In this document: piece after piece, positions 1 through 13,357 of the stretch
How the letters are laid out: each line of letters opens with the position of its first letter
Numbering within the stretch: position 1 is the stretch's first letter
Assembly (NCBI GenBank): GCA_027886175.1
Contig: JAJNNQ010000006.1
Span: 2,108,001-2,172,000 of the forward strand
Reading direction: 5' to 3'
Source of the DNA: Phylloscopus collybita
Lineage: Eukaryota > Chordata > Aves > Passeriformes > Phylloscopidae
DNA: 64,000 nucleotides
Position numbers and translations under genes: made by a program
Notes under the pieces: generated by a model
Seen by the model: only the letters and a program-made list of their open reading frames with translations
The model's database searches: none
What the model was told of the DNA's origin: nothing

Positions 1-3000
1 TCATCTCATTGATTCCACCTAAGTGATCTTACACAGGAGGAGATAAGATCTCTGGCAAACAGCTAAATTTTACTACATTTTGCTAAAAATAGAAGCTCAT
101 CTGAAGCACTGGACAGCTGAAAATCAAAACATACTGTTCTTTTAAGTGGAGGTGACTGGAGTCTGATTTACATTCTGTCTCCATCTCCATCAAGTCACAG
201 TGCCAAGTTACATAATTCAGTATTTTAAAACTCTGATAAAATGTCTTTAAAATATAATAGGGTGGCATAACTTCCATTAAAATCAGCTGAAAGTTTAGGG
301 GAAAAAGAAAGCTCATTAGAAGTTTTGCCTCTTCAACTTCATTCAACATAATTTCAAATAGGACAGTCAATGGTGGATGCCTGGAGCTGAAGCAAATATA
401 CAGTCTCCAAATGGCTCATTTTTATCACAATTCAAGCAATTATTTACTTTAGAAAGAGTAATTAACATTATTCCTTTTGGCCTTAAGAAAAGCTTTCACT
501 TTTGCCATAATTTTTAGTCTACTCTTATTTTCTCACATAGCTAAAAATGATTCAGAGAAAATCCTAAAGTTTATACACTGAATTATCAAATAATAACAAA
601 AGTGAAACTTCTATACACACATACAAAGTAACTGTTTGAAAACTCTAAGCACCACTGCTCACTGCTTTACTGTTACTTTAGTACTCAAGAGACAAATAGA
701 AATGCCTGGCTGGTCCCCAAATTGTTCTGTACTCCCACTCAAGCTTTGTCAGATAAAACCTATGTCATAAACCTGTTCATAAGTAAGCTCCTGATAATGT
801 CAAACTGGCCTTAGATTCATTGCATCTGAATTTATCAAGCACCTATTTTTGTCATGACCACATCTATAATAAGCACAGCAGGTTATGGGAGGATAATAGA
901 GCAGGGGGAAAAAGCAAAAAAAAAAATTAATACACTAAACAGATACACATTAATATAGGTAGCCACTGGAAGAGAGATCAGCCTGCTCAGAGCTTTCAGT
1001 TGAAGCTGCAACTTCAAAGTTACTAAAAATAATGTCTTCCTTTGGAAAAATTGATTTTCATTTACAAGCCAGTCATTGAGCTTTGCATCAATCCAATTAT
1101 TTCTCCTTAAAGTACTGAAAAACAATAATTATTTGGAAACAGATAGGAAGCTAGGCAATTTGTGTTTAATATAGTAGAATAATCACAAATAAAAAAATCA
1201 TTTATCAAAATTTGCATGATCTGTATTCAGCTTCTTGTCAGGTTGTAAGGTTTGGTTCAAACCAAAAAAAATTTCCAAGTAATTTGCAGATTCTCACAAG
1301 TAAACCCTGGAAAACAAAGCCTTATTCACGGCTATGCACATTGACTTAGTAAAATTAATTACTTTCCTTTTTAACCCATTAATCATCTGGTTTTCATTCT
1401 AGAGAAAACCCAGAGTTTCATCTTCCTTTGTACTGCAACCAATTAAACCAAGAAAATTGCCAGTGGCAAAATAAACATCATAATGCTTCATGTAAGGTTT
1501 CCAAGATTCTGGTGGGAGCTCTGTACAGAAGTATTTCTGTGCTCCGGGTTACGACATTCTGTTATTTAAATATTAATAAAACAGTGATGTAAACCACATT
1601 AGAAAAGAAAACAAATCTTTTCAATTAAGTTTATTTTTAGAACAAGTCCTAGGATTCCGAATACAGCAGCATTTTCTGAACACAGTGTTTTTCCCTTAAG
1701 ATTTCTCGCTGGCAGGATTCCATAACCTACTCGGTTCGGTGGTGGGAGGTGAACTTTTGTAGAGAGAACAGGCATCTCAGAACACTTCTAAATGGCCACA
1801 TTCAATAGCTGCTATAAATGTTTAACACAATTAAAATTGCAATCAAAGGTAAAATTCTATTTTTTTTTTTTATGGCATGAAATACCAAGTTATAAGGAGT
1901 ACTTTCAAGACTGTTTAGTAAGTTAACTTCTGAGCTATACAACAAAAAAAATATTAGCTCATAGTACAAGAAAAATGGGGCTAAGCAGTGTTATATCAAA
2001 CCTAATTTATTCAGGCGACATGCAATCTGGCCTCAACCAGATTGCATTATCACATCTCTGCATGGGAAAAAAAAAATTAAAAAATCAAAAGCTGTTATTT
2101 TTAGGGAAAAAAATATTTCTTTAAGGTTTCTGGATAATAGCCAGCAGCACAGGGCTATGTCAAGATGATGGAATAACTCAACCTTACATCTCTAAGCATT
2201 ACGGCCACAGGAAACAGAGGCCAAGGCTAAAATGTGACCTTTTGCGGGAGGATTTAGTTAAGCTCCGAGTTTAAGTGGAACAACTTCTTTCTCAAAAAAA
2301 AAAAAACCCAAAACAAAACAAATCAAAACATCAGCAGTGAAGTGCACAGGTCATACTACATTTGTTTAGTATGCATAAAATATTCACTCCCAATCCCTGT
2401 CACACTTCCACCAGGGGGACAGCGTGCGTGTCTCACGCATGTATTCCCCCAAGCGATCAGTCAGAAGTGAGACCAAGCTTTGAACTTGGTTACTCAAGAC
2501 GAGCAAAGGTCACCAAGAAAACACCGCTCTGCCCCCAGTCGAGTGGCAAAGACTCTACTGTACATTTCTTAGAAGCAGGATTTTTTCCTTCCCATGAAAA
2601 CACCCACTGCTGATGGACAGCTGGCATTCTAACAGCTGCATTAGTAATGCTCAAAGCTTAACGGCAAGCTTCTCAACAGAGGACCTGGAAGTGTTTGCTT
2701 ACACACATTTACAAATTCAATTAACACGGGACACAGGGAGCAAGAACCCCCCTGGCACAGTTAGGAGAAAGAGCAGTGATCATGCCTAGCGTAGGGTTAA
2801 AGATGAAGGCTGGCAGGCAAGGACCAAAGGCAGCTGCCAAAGCCTCCAGTTCTCCACTTTACAAAAACCATTCCTCCTCTGCAGCCCTGCCACTCCCACT
2901 GCCCCGTTAACTGAAGGTGCACGCGCGGGTAAGCACGAACAGAACGTGGCTCCCTAAAGGGAATCATAAATACTGTGCTCCCAAAGAATGCACAGCATGT

Positions 3001-4861
3001 GTAAATACTCCAAAACAAAACTACCTGTCACTAGTGATACAGAGAGGTTCCCTAGTGGGCAAAATTCTGACACTGCTAAGAGTCAAACAGGCAGAATGCC
3101 AAAGGTAAAGGGGAAAAAGGTAGAATTAAAAAAAAATTAATCTCCCCCTTAAATCCCTAAGCACATCTCAAGTCTATTTAATGCTCATGATTCACATAAT
3201 CATGTTTCTGATTACACTGATGTGCCAAGGTTTCCATTCTCAAGTGATAAACCAGAGCAGTTATTGGTCCCTCTTACACTGTCCTGGAAAATCCAAGGAT
3301 GAAAAAAGGTACAACAGGACCTATTGGAAAAATTCAGTTTAATACGGACCTTTTATTTTTATGGTTGTACCAATAAAAGTGAGGATGGCAAAAAAGGAGT
3401 TGAATTTTTGACACAAATTACTTCAAAAAAGAAATACGCAGAAGAAAGTCATATTTAGGAAAACCGAGTTTAGCAATCAGACACATCACTGAGAACACTA
3501 CTTCCAGAAATTTTAGTTGTCCCATACAGACGTATCTGGAAACATTAATTCAGTGAATAGTCACAGCATTTGACAAGAAGCACAATCCCATTCAGCAAAG
3601 ATCAAAGATGGGGATCCAATCAGATGGGTCATGGGAATCCATTCAGATGGATCAAAGATTTATCCAAGAAGATAAATGTCAAAAATAATCGTAGGAAAAG
3701 CTAGCTTTCTTCATTAGAAACTGCATATTAGCAGCAATATACAGGCTACATGCCTTACATGCATACATCTCTCTAAGGGGGGGAAAATAGCAACAGGAAT
3801 ACACTGGATTTCATCATAGGTCTGGAAGGTAAGTGAACAACTAAAAAACATGGAGACATAGAAGAAAGAAGGAGAATTAATAACCTCTCAGAAAAGGGCC
3901 CTAAGGCAAAAGCAATGTTCATACAATCACACTACTGACAGCCCAAGCCTAGAACACACGTTAAGACAAACCTCATGTACATATGCTTCCTAAATATGAA
4001 ACATTGGAGTAAAACTGCTTTCAGCCATGAACATAACTTCAAGACATCCTTGTAACAATTTTCTGCGTAGTAAAGCCACAGAAACCTGAATGTTATACAA
4101 GATTTCAGCCTACACATAACAGCCTGAACAAACATGTTATCAAAATTAAAATAAATAATACAGAAGGATGCAAATGTCTGCACTTCCACCCATCCCAATG
4201 ATGTCTGATTGCTCATCACAGAACAACAGCAAATAATGGGCAGAAGCAAAATTAAGGGCATCCTGACAAATCAGGGAACCACACTGGACACTATGTTCCA
4301 AAGTTGTTTATTGCATTTTACTACAATGCTTTATGCTTCTACAGAAGCATAAGAGGTAAAAGAACCAACAGTCATTGAAAGTATACCTGCTACTTTAACG
4401 TATCTCTAAGTACCACAACTGATGCAGGTACTGTTTTTGCACTTTTGAAAGTACAACCACACAAGTTGGCACTGAAGATAAATAAGGAGCATATCCTTAG
4501 GGCTTTCAAATCCTCTTATCCTGTGTACCAAACACTTCTAATATATATGTCCATTAAAACACATTGTTCAACACAAATTTTAAGAAGTGCCTCCCTTCTG
4601 CTCTCCTCATGTCCACTAAGGGGGACATACAGAAGCAAAACTTTCTCATAGACATTGTGCCTTTGGGTGAAAAAGTACCCAAAAAGTGAAAGATTTTTCT
4701 TTCATTCAAAAAAACCGAAACCAAACCAGAGCATCTTCCTGGTAGCTGACAAATAGCCTGCATAGACATTTCAGATGATGGAATAATAAGCTATTTTTTT
4801 CTGGCTTGGGACAAAATAAGTTCTATTAGGTCCCAAAACACAACTTAATAAAACTCCTTAC
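1..4861. other. AT-rich intronic DNA (DGKH intron 1), left end
   Basis: No gene recognised. Open frames at 83-370, 883-1125 and 3932-4261 (minus) look partly protein-like but lack a convincing donor/acceptor pair. A near-duplicate of about 20 bases (GGATCCAATCAGATGGGTCA and a variant) lies at 3612-3652. Weak microexon-like segments are at 33-82 and 3025-3075 on the minus strand. Confidence 0.6.
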
Positions 4862-5023
4862 CACCTGGTTCTTCAGACTCTTCAGCTTCCAAATAGTAAA
4901 GTACTGCATTAGGAAGCTGAAGCTCTGATTCTACAAATGCCCACATTGGGTCACATCTGCCTGATCCAGATGCACACATCAGAAACAGGCTTGAGATTCC
5001 TATAACATCCCAAAGTGTCTGAT
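4862..5023 (-). CDS. Candidate exon 5 of unidentified gene X
   Basis: A 162-base segment between CCTTCCAG| and CCAGGTG|GTAAGG, open in only one of three frames, entered in phase 1 and left in phase 1. The G left by the previous exon completes GAT (Asp). It reads DQTLWDVIGISSLFLMCASG, then SGRCDPMWAFVESELQLPNA, then an acidic LYYLEAEESEEPG. A hydrophobic core followed by an acidic tail looks like genuine protein. The good donor means the gene would continue to the left, possibly beyond the window. A short phase-compatible segment at 3025-3075 could be the next exon but is weaker. Confidence 0.42.
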
Positions 5024-5536
5024 CTGGAAGGTGTTTTCAGCATAAATATGCACAGAAAAGCCATCACAATCACTTATATTGAGGGACATACAGAAGCACT
5101 GATGGTCCAATAGGTCACAGTTTAACGTGTTGTCCAATGATGCAAGAAACCCATGATTGCACTCCATTCTTCAGCTGCAGAGGCCCAAAGTTGCATGTCC
5201 CTTTTGAAGAGAGGAACTTCACTAGAAACTGTTTAGTCATGAAGCAACTGCCTACAGCAAAGCTGAAGATGCACCACTTGGCAAAAAATACTTAGCAATG
5301 TCCAAAGGGCTTCTGAAAAATCAGCATGACTCCATGAGTCAACAGACACTTTCCCAGAAAGCTTTCTATAAAAAAAAAAGTTTTGTTTTACAGTTTTACT
5401 TCCAGAATTAAATAAAAATATAGTTTTATAGATTTACGTAGACCACAAAACTTTGTGAACTAGCATACCAGCTTTACATCTGTACATTTTGAGTTCCTAT
5501 TGCTATTGTTCCTAACACTGTCAACATGCCACTTAC

Positions 5537-5572
5537 CTTAAAATAACCACCAATACCCGAAAATAACTTCAT
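5537..5572 (-). CDS. Possible alternative first exon (short N-terminus) on minus strand
   Basis: A near-perfect donor (TTTTAAG|GTAAGT) is preceded by an ATG opening MKLFSGIGGYFK, phase 0 at the junction, with an in-frame stop 15-18 bases upstream of the ATG. Three CpGs survive within about 60 bases of otherwise AT-rich DNA, which is unusual for neutral intron. The phase matches DGKH exon 1, so an alternative DGKH N-terminus is possible. It could equally be a chance donor. Confidence 0.22.
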
Positions 5573-8500
5573 TTTGAATGCGTAATGCTATATTTGACAC
5601 TCATTCGTCAATTAATAATCTGGTTTTAGCACATGACTTTATGATTCCTCAAGTCTCTTTTAATCTCTACAAGTATTTTGGGTGCTGAAATTTTTCTTTA
5701 TTTAAAATTAACTAAGGCAAAAAACCCCCCTTTTTCCAGTTTAACACTCTAATATGTAGGCTGCAGACAATCCCAAATAGATGATTCCCTGAGTAACTGA
5801 GCTATTTAATGCCAATGAGAGGATTAAATCTGTTTAAGGCACAACAAAAGCACATGACACCCTGTGTTATGCATCCGGATACTACTGTCATGAACAGGGA
5901 AGCAATTCTGAGTATAGCTGCCAAATTCCTCTTTTTTTTTCCAGCAGGAACTCCTAACTGGAAACACAGCTTCTTCCTTTTCTGCATTGATACAGCACTC
6001 CCAAAGGCAGGCACAACAATCTGTTATGCCCAGATCTTATTCAAGGTCCTCTCCAAGTCAACAGCAAAAATTCCTTTGTTTTTGATGGGAGGAGGAAGGC
6101 TGGGTTCCCAAAGAATTCACAGTTCAGCTTCCCTTTCAAGTACCTTTTCATCCCCGGACATACACAACTATTCACAGCATCCTATCTCATCTTCCCACAT
6201 TCCTATTCTCAGCTCAAGTGTATGAACAGGAAAATCTCTATTTCTGCATACCCCACTTAGATGCAAATCTGGAAGCACTCCAGAACTTCATGTTAATTCA
6301 GACACACATGAAGAATTAACCATCTGTGTTACTCCATCTGTTGCCTACTGTACTTTAGACTAGTCCAGAACAGCTTATCACATCTCACTTTCTTGCGACC
6401 TAAACTCAGAATGTTGGGGGTTTTGTTACAAAAAAACAATGCAACAGACTAAAATCATATTGATTTCTGGGTTAGGAACAGCTCTTTCAGACAATGTTGC
6501 AAACATTTTCTTTGGCAAATTACTGGTTGGCAAATCATGTTTGTTTAATTGTTTGTAGTCTACAAGAACCAAATAAAAAGGAAGCTTCACACACTAGACA
6601 AATAAAGAAACGTAAAAGTAATTGCATTTCAAAAATGCTCTTCTGTTTTAATTCTTTCTTAAAATAGTAATGGAGACAATAGACCTACTACATTGCATAT
6701 TTAATAGCAGCTTAGATATATAAACTCTTAAGAATTAAAATATTATCTATCTTCTGAAATATGTTTCTCAAACTTTCTTCTGAACAACAAGCAGCCAAGG
6801 CCAAAATGTCAATCATAAATAATTAGGAAACAAAATTACTATTATGTTTTATTTCATTAATATTTCTGCCAGTGATACCATTTAGGAGTGTAGCATCTTG
6901 GCTTTTACTTGTGTTGTAGATAATAAAATGCTCATATATATGTACGTAAAAGTTATTCTCAGTAGAATCAAATCTGATCCAAGAACATAAGAATGTCAAA
7001 AGTTGTTATTGTATGGGATTTGGTCTTAAGGAACAAAAATTTCAAAAAGAGATTGTGCAAATAATTTCTATATTCTGCACCTGTTTTTCTTAGCTTGTCT
7101 TTATCACAATATTTCTAAAAATAACCTCCCATCTCTTCCAAATGCTCACATGCACAACTGTGTTGTAGTCAATTTGGAGGCTTTAGTGGCTCTTTGATAA
7201 CATCACCTCACAAGAGGAACCTGAAACAAAGAGTGGATGGAAACCATTTATACACTGCCCAGTCTTATGTCAAAACTGAAAGTAAATTAATGTCTACAGA
7301 CTTCTTATGGAGTATAAATAGTACTGAAAAATCGTGAATTTTACAAAACTGTGTAAGAAGCCTGCAAAGACCAGTGTGGCAAAGGCACAACTTGTGATTC
7401 GGAAACAGGAACTCAGGTCCCATCTGCTTCAGGCTTCTCGACGATCGCATCAAATAACTTTTTGCTTCTCTTTCATACCTTTGTTTCAGAGTTAAAAATA
7501 GCAAAAATACTTTTTTATTCATAGAACAGGGAAAAGATAAATTTAGTTATTTTGATGATTCATTCAGATACAATAGCTATGGGAGACATTCTAATATCCA
7601 GAATGTAAGACAGGCAGATGTTATTGGCACAAGCTGCAAATAATTTCTATGCAATATAAATATATACTGCAGTCTATTGAATGTTTTGAAGGGAACCATC
7701 TATTTTTTTTAAAGAGCATTCACATCAGATGAGAAGTGAAAAGACTGCATGGCATGATAAATTTAACACAGCATTAAACAGTATCTTATCCTATTAAATA
7801 TTTTTCATGTATCTTCCTAAATAATTTAAGAAAGTTGTTCTATACTTCTGTGTTCTGGAAATCAGTTCAGTACCTGCATATATTAACAGGTTCTTAATAT
7901 ACTATATAGCCTATCCATTTGGGAGCATTGCTTTACTTTACACAAGGGAGAAAATATAACTGTAATCAGAGACTTTTGAGAGTACAATACACAATTTATT
8001 TCTAAATATACAACCTTTCTGTTAGTGTTTAAAAAATTTTACACAAAGCAGACAATTTTCATCTGAACTGTTTAGATGAAGAGCACAATTTTAGCTCAGA
8101 ACCCCCAGAAAGAATGTTTTGAGGCTGTTTAGGTTAATACCTGCAAAGCTGTTCAAATCAAAACAGAAATTAAAAATTATAACAAGGACAGACAATCTAA
8201 CATAAGTAATATATGGAACAAAGCTCAGATAGACAGAATCTCAGAGTTTTAATCCAAAGCAAAGCAGCAAATCAAGTACCTGCTTTAGGGATGTTCCCAA
8301 TAGTACTTATATCTTAAATTAGAGGGTTATCTACACTTCAAAAGTACAATCACTCAAGTTAACCTGCAATACAGTAATCTGAATTTACAGGAGTTTTACT
8401 ATGAAATATTTGTATTTTTACACATTGTTATAATGATTTTGAAAGTGTATTTTGGCACAGAAGCACCCTCACCAACAACTTCAGTAAAGCAAGTATTTAT

Positions 8501-8719
8501 GTCTAACTGTCCCAAAGAAATGATTTGTTATTTGTCAAGTCCTCCAACTAGGCTTGATATTTTTCTGACTAGCTGGAGAGCCCAGCTTTTTTACCTGAAT
8601 ATTATAAAAACCAGAGAATTTATGCATTGTATTACGTCACAATACACCCAACATTACCTTTCTCCAGAAGAGAGCACTGAGAATGTGCGGGAAACAGCCC
8701 TGCAAACACAGCCAGGTCA

Positions 8720-9200
8720 GTGAATAAGGAAGAGAAGGAGCTGCTCCAGGCACCGGAGCTGAGATTCCCCTGCAGCCCCTGCTGCAGCCCATGGTGAGGC
8801 AGCTGTGCCCCTGCAGCCCATGGGGGTCCCAGGGGGAGCAGAGATCCTCCTGCAGCCCACGGAGGATCCCATGCCAGAGCAAGTGGATGCCCTGAGATCC
8901 AGTGAGAAGCCCACACTGGTGCAGGCTCCAGGCAGGACCTGTAGCCTCAGGAAGAAAGGAGCTCATGCTGGAGCAGGTTTGCTGGCAACACTTATGACCA
9001 CGTGGGAGACCTGTGCTGGAGCAGTCTCTTCCTAAAAGACTGTCTCCTGTGGAAGAGACCCAAGCTGGAGCAGCTCTGAAGAAGTCTGTAAATCTCACAT
9101 CAAGCTTTCTAACATTGCACAATGCACACACCAGCACAGGCACTGTTGCCAGTAAGGCTTCACACACAAGCAAAGCAAGATGCTTCCTGGCAAGTGATCC
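8720..9200. repeat. GC-rich interspersed repeat with ~50-bp periodicity
   Basis: A GC-rich island in AT-rich intron in which GCTGGAGCAG or a close variant recurs at about 8915, 8967, 9015 and 9064 (spacing 48-52). CTGCAGCCCATGG-type units recur between 8770 and 8830. It resembles a diverged avian interspersed repeat, possibly LTR-derived, that I have seen in bird sequence but cannot name with certainty. Overlapping open frames on both strands follow from the repeat and GC content. Confidence 0.6.
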
Positions 9201-9304
9201 TAAGAAAAAAATCCCTCTGGCTCTGAAAACATTCATTAAACAGCTCATTATGCTACCCATCTTTCCCAATATTCACAGGCTTGGATTCCTTGCTCTCAGG
9301 AAAA

Positions 9305-9366
9305 TCTTAAAAAAAAAGAACAAAAAAGAAAAAAAAAAAAAAGAAAAGAAAAGAAAAAAAAAAACA
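9305..9366. repeat. A-rich (AAAAG)n tract
   Basis: About 60 bases of A with interspersed G and C, including AAAAGAAAAGAAAAG. It lies about 100 bases after the GC-rich repeat and could be a degenerate poly-A. Confidence 0.8.
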
Positions 9367-10589
9367 CCAAAAAAAACCCACAGAAGGCATACAGAAAAAG
9401 GCAGATTAGAGTGTAGCCATCAACCTTAGTTCACTTTTCAGTTTTGCAAATGCACATTCCATTCTAATTCCTCAACTAAGCTGCAGCACATTTCTTCCAC
9501 CATTGTGTCCTCACCAAAAAGCTACAGAAGCATAATTTTCTCACTACAAAGGAAACATAAACCATTCAAAAATTTCACCTTGAGAGTCCTTCCCAGGAAA
9601 AGACATGTTGATGGTGCCAATAGAATTGGAAAGCTCAGCTTTAATAGCCTAACAGTTATACTTTCTGTATGGTACTCCAGCTTGTGACCAGGAAAGAAAA
9701 GTATCCTTTGATAACAATGCAGACTTCCTCAATACAGTAGCTCTGAATTTCCACCTATCAACATTAACCAGGTTAGCTATTCATCAGAAGCACACAGAAA
9801 GTAAATTAGACATATCAAGGTGAAAAGTTTCATGCTCCTTGTCTGCCTCAAGGCAATAATGGGTAGCCTGTTTCTGCATTTCTAAGGCACGACAAGGTTT
9901 CTGGGAAATTGTTTTTTGTACCTGTGAAAGCCATCTCACATTTTCAGGACTACCTACTCACTAAGAGTAGAACTCCAAAGCAGCATCCACTGATGAACTG
10001 CGATATTTCTACCAGTCCCCTGCTGCTCTGGTTCTGAGTTCACAATTCTCGCAGCAGCCTGGTTAAAATCAGCACTGAGGAGATTAATTTCTGGCAACTT
10101 TTCAGCCCTGATGGCTTTCTACCAACTCTGGGTTCTTCCTCTATCAGCCAACACATTGATGTCTTGAGTATAGACTGAAATTTTTAAAAGATGAAGTCTC
10201 ATGTAAAGTGCAAAGTAAACCACAATTTGGATCTTGCCAAGGATGCACACTAGTTTAAAACACATACATTCTGCTCAGACCAGTATTTTTACTAGGATAA
10301 AATATACTGAAATGAACCAAATTTAAACTTCACCGAGCACAGGGTTGTTCAAGTTCAACCATACTGTTATGAAATGCTCTTTTGTATTAATGTGCACAAG
10401 CTGTCTACAAGTCCAAACATTGGGACTTCTGTGATTTGATTTAATTTTCTTTTTTTTTATTTGAGACCAAAAGCAAAAAACAATTGGGGGACAGATTTAG
10501 CTTTACTGAAGTTGTATTGAAAAAAATTATGGGACATGGAATAATGATTATAAATTACAAAAGGGTAGACTTAGATTAGAAATAAAGAA

Positions 10590-10800
10590 GGTAATTTTTT
10601 TACAATGAGGGTGATGAGACACTGCCACAGTTTCCCAGAGGGGCTGTGGATGTCCCATCCCTGTAAGCACTCATGGTCAGGTTGGATGGGACTTTGAGCA
10701 ACCTGCTCTAGTGAGAGGTGTCCCTGCTTTTGCAGGGCAGTTGGAACTTGGTGATCTTTAGAAGGTCCCTTCCAATTCAAGCCAAATCACTCTGTGCCTC
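10590..10800 (+). mobile_element. CR1 LINE fragment (3' end)
   Basis: Reads through the avian CR1 3' region in sense: GATGAGACACTGCCACAG, then a TTGGATGGGACTTTGAGCAA block, GCAGTTGGAACTTGGTGAT and GAAGGTCCCTTCCAATTC. It is 5'-truncated, as usual for CR1, and diverged. No coding capacity remains. Confidence 0.85.
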
Positions 10801-13292
10801 TACAATTCTCCTGAAACTGGTTCAAGACCTAACTAACTTGACACGTGAAAGGTACAGACTACATACAGAGAAATCACGAGATCAATCAGAATGAGAAAGG
10901 AAAGGTAAAATGATTGCACTTGAAAACCCATTCCAAAGGTCCCCAAGAAATTTTTTGTAAAATGCTTCTGGATTCACTGGTTGTTTCAAAGACTGAGGAA
11001 AAGAGGGGTAAGTCCAAAATTGATGTTTTCCTCTTAAAAGCATTGACAAATATCCTTCAAAATCAAGTAGAAAGTTGAGCTACTTTTCAACAAAAGAGAT
11101 AGATTCCATAGAATAAAACATTAATGCAAATAATACGTTTACCATTAGCTGACCAATCTGGAAAATATCATATAAAAATCGATCAACTCAAGAAGGAGTG
11201 ACAAAACTTCTTTCCATACTACAATCAAAACAGAAGGCTTATTTGCATTTGGACCATGGAGTATGGACTAGATATCACCACCTATCTCACATATTCTAGA
11301 CTGTCACATGAAATGTTTCAAGCATTGTACATCCACCCCATTAATGCTGAATACAAAACAGGATGTGGCTATGTGGTAAAGTTTTCATGTTGTAGACCAG
11401 GCAGAGTCATCCCAGGCCTACGAGAAAGGCATGACAATCTTCCAGAATTCACATAGCACCCAGCTAGACAGGGATCAGTTCTAAGTTGTGAGCCATTTCT
11501 GGCCACCACTACTTAATATGGGAAGGGTTTTTACATTCTTCCAGAGATTCTTTTCCATTGTACAAGTTTTGATACAAAGACACTAGCACAAGATTGGCAC
11601 AAAACCTTCACAGATTTTGGATGCCCAAAGAGAGTCATCATAGTTACTGACGTCTCAGAAGAAATCAAGCCCCTGTAAAGTGCAGCAAATTGAGTACTGA
11701 TCCACAAAAGGGAAAAGCCAAGAAGAAATAGGCATTACTAGTTAATAAAAAAAATCTGGTCTAAAACAACATAAGAAATTAACTGGGGCCACTTTGCATA
11801 TTCATCTGTTAAAGCTTAAAAATCTCAAAAGTTTCTTAGCATCCACCAGCAGCCCTGATATACCAAACTTTCATTCCCACACCTGCACCTAGTAAAGCAG
11901 CTGTGACAAAGTGAGTCAAACTTTACTACCAACTCCAGCTTGCCATGCAAGAGCAGACTGAAAGGGCCTATTGAGAGTCCACACACTGATGCAATCAAAA
12001 AAATCATGTTGAACTGTGATCATTTCTGTGGTCAGCACTATCAAGGTGAAATCACTTAAGACATTGTGTGTGTGTATATAGATATATATATATAGACATT
12101 CTATACACACTATGAGCTTGAAGTCCTTTGTTTCAAACTCAATTAAGCTACCAGTATCTCCCTTTTCAAATATTTGTCTGACATTGCCCTTTATTCATAT
12201 TATTCTGAGGAAAAAATCTTTTTGTTAATATTTATCCTGGCTAAAAATAAATGAGCACTTAATTCTCAGCTGTTTCAAGCTCTAATTAAAACCAGTTCCA
12301 CAGCCAGACACAGACACTACGCTAAGAAGAAACAGCCTCAAGTAACACAATGTTCATTGTTAAAGAAAGTGGTTCATAAGCAATTATATCTTGTCAGCTC
12401 TAACAGTTAATCTAACCTCTTCAATGACACCCAGTTATTTTCACACTCAACATCCTGCCACAAACCAGTAATTATGGCCTGTACTTGCTATCTCTGCTGA
12501 CACTGACTTGCAGAGTACAGAGACATAGGCAAATGAGCTTATAACTTTAACATAACCAAAGGACACTAAAGAGTTTATTTTTTGCAACATGACATTTATT
12601 CCTGAAATTGTTTGGCCATTAAACAACGATCATTTCATCATTTAATCTAATTCTAACCAAGACTCTGTTTCAAATGGAAAGCTTTTCCACTGGATTTTTT
12701 TTTCCTATTTGCAGCAAGTCATTAAAACAAAATTAATACATGATAAAAAAAACTGCAGTAAAGAAAAAAAATCCCAACCCTGTAGATCTTTTTTTGCTCC
12801 AGGGAGATTAAGCTTTCTCATGCTGGAGAAGGGAAGAAGGGAAAATGAAAGCTGGCAAGCACTGGCTGCAGAAGACTTCGAATCTCCTCACTCACCTTCC
12901 CCAAAACAAGTGGAAAAAGACATCAGTTCTTAATGTGTGTTTGCAATATGACACAACTCATGACAGAACATCAGCAATAACCTTGAGAATTCAGGGAAAT
13001 ACCCCTCAGGAAGACTAAGGAGAAAAACATCATCCTTGTCGTTAAAAAGAGGAGTAAAGAAAGAGCTAAAGAATAATGGTCAAATTATTTTTCTTAGTAA
13101 AATATAGAAAAATGCAATGCCCATGCACACAGAAAAGCAACATGTTGTGAAACATTTTGACAATCCCTCATGACATGCTCATCACAAGACAAGAAGTTAG
13201 TCTTGCATGGTTGTAAAAGTGGCTGGGAAACTTTGCTTAGGAAAAATATAGATGGAAACGTGACTTTTTAAAAAGCAATGTGGGCTACTTAC

Positions 13293-13357
13293 ACAGTAAG
13301 AATTTGAGGATCATAACTGAAAAATGGGCTCTCGCAATAGCCAATATCAGCAGGTAT
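13293..13357 (-). CDS. Possible additional minus-strand exon
   Basis: A 65-base open segment follows a reasonable acceptor (AATCTGTTCAG) and ends before GTAAGT, though the last exon base is T rather than G. It reads IPADIGYCESPFFSYDPQIL plus Thr, entering in phase 0 and leaving in phase 2. Those phases do not fit directly between the 42.7 and 4.9 kb candidates, so it would need further exons or belong to another transcript. Chance is a real alternative. Confidence 0.22.

Larger units (their letters stand above)
5573..13292. other. Intronic DNA with one GC-rich repeat and one CR1
   Basis: AT-rich DNA with no recognised gene apart from the listed repeats. A 33-base minus-strand segment at 8280-8312 has a donor (AAAGCAG|GTACTT) and phases that would fit between candidate exons 4 and 5, but its acceptor is poor. 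Confidence 0.6.

Noticed and set aside
883..1125. Minus-strand frame reading LRRNNWIDAKLNDWL and onward
   Set aside because: It has a good acceptor and protein-like residues, but no acceptable donor and no phase match to the candidate exon upstream, so it was not called.
3932..4261. 109-codon minus-strand frame rich in Cys, Leu and Phe
   Set aside because: The composition is typical of AT-rich noncoding DNA, with no splice context and no family resemblance.
8637..9429. Frames of 138 and 210 codons on opposite strands
   Set aside because: They coincide with the periodic GC-rich repeat and its A-rich flank, with no conserved protein pattern.
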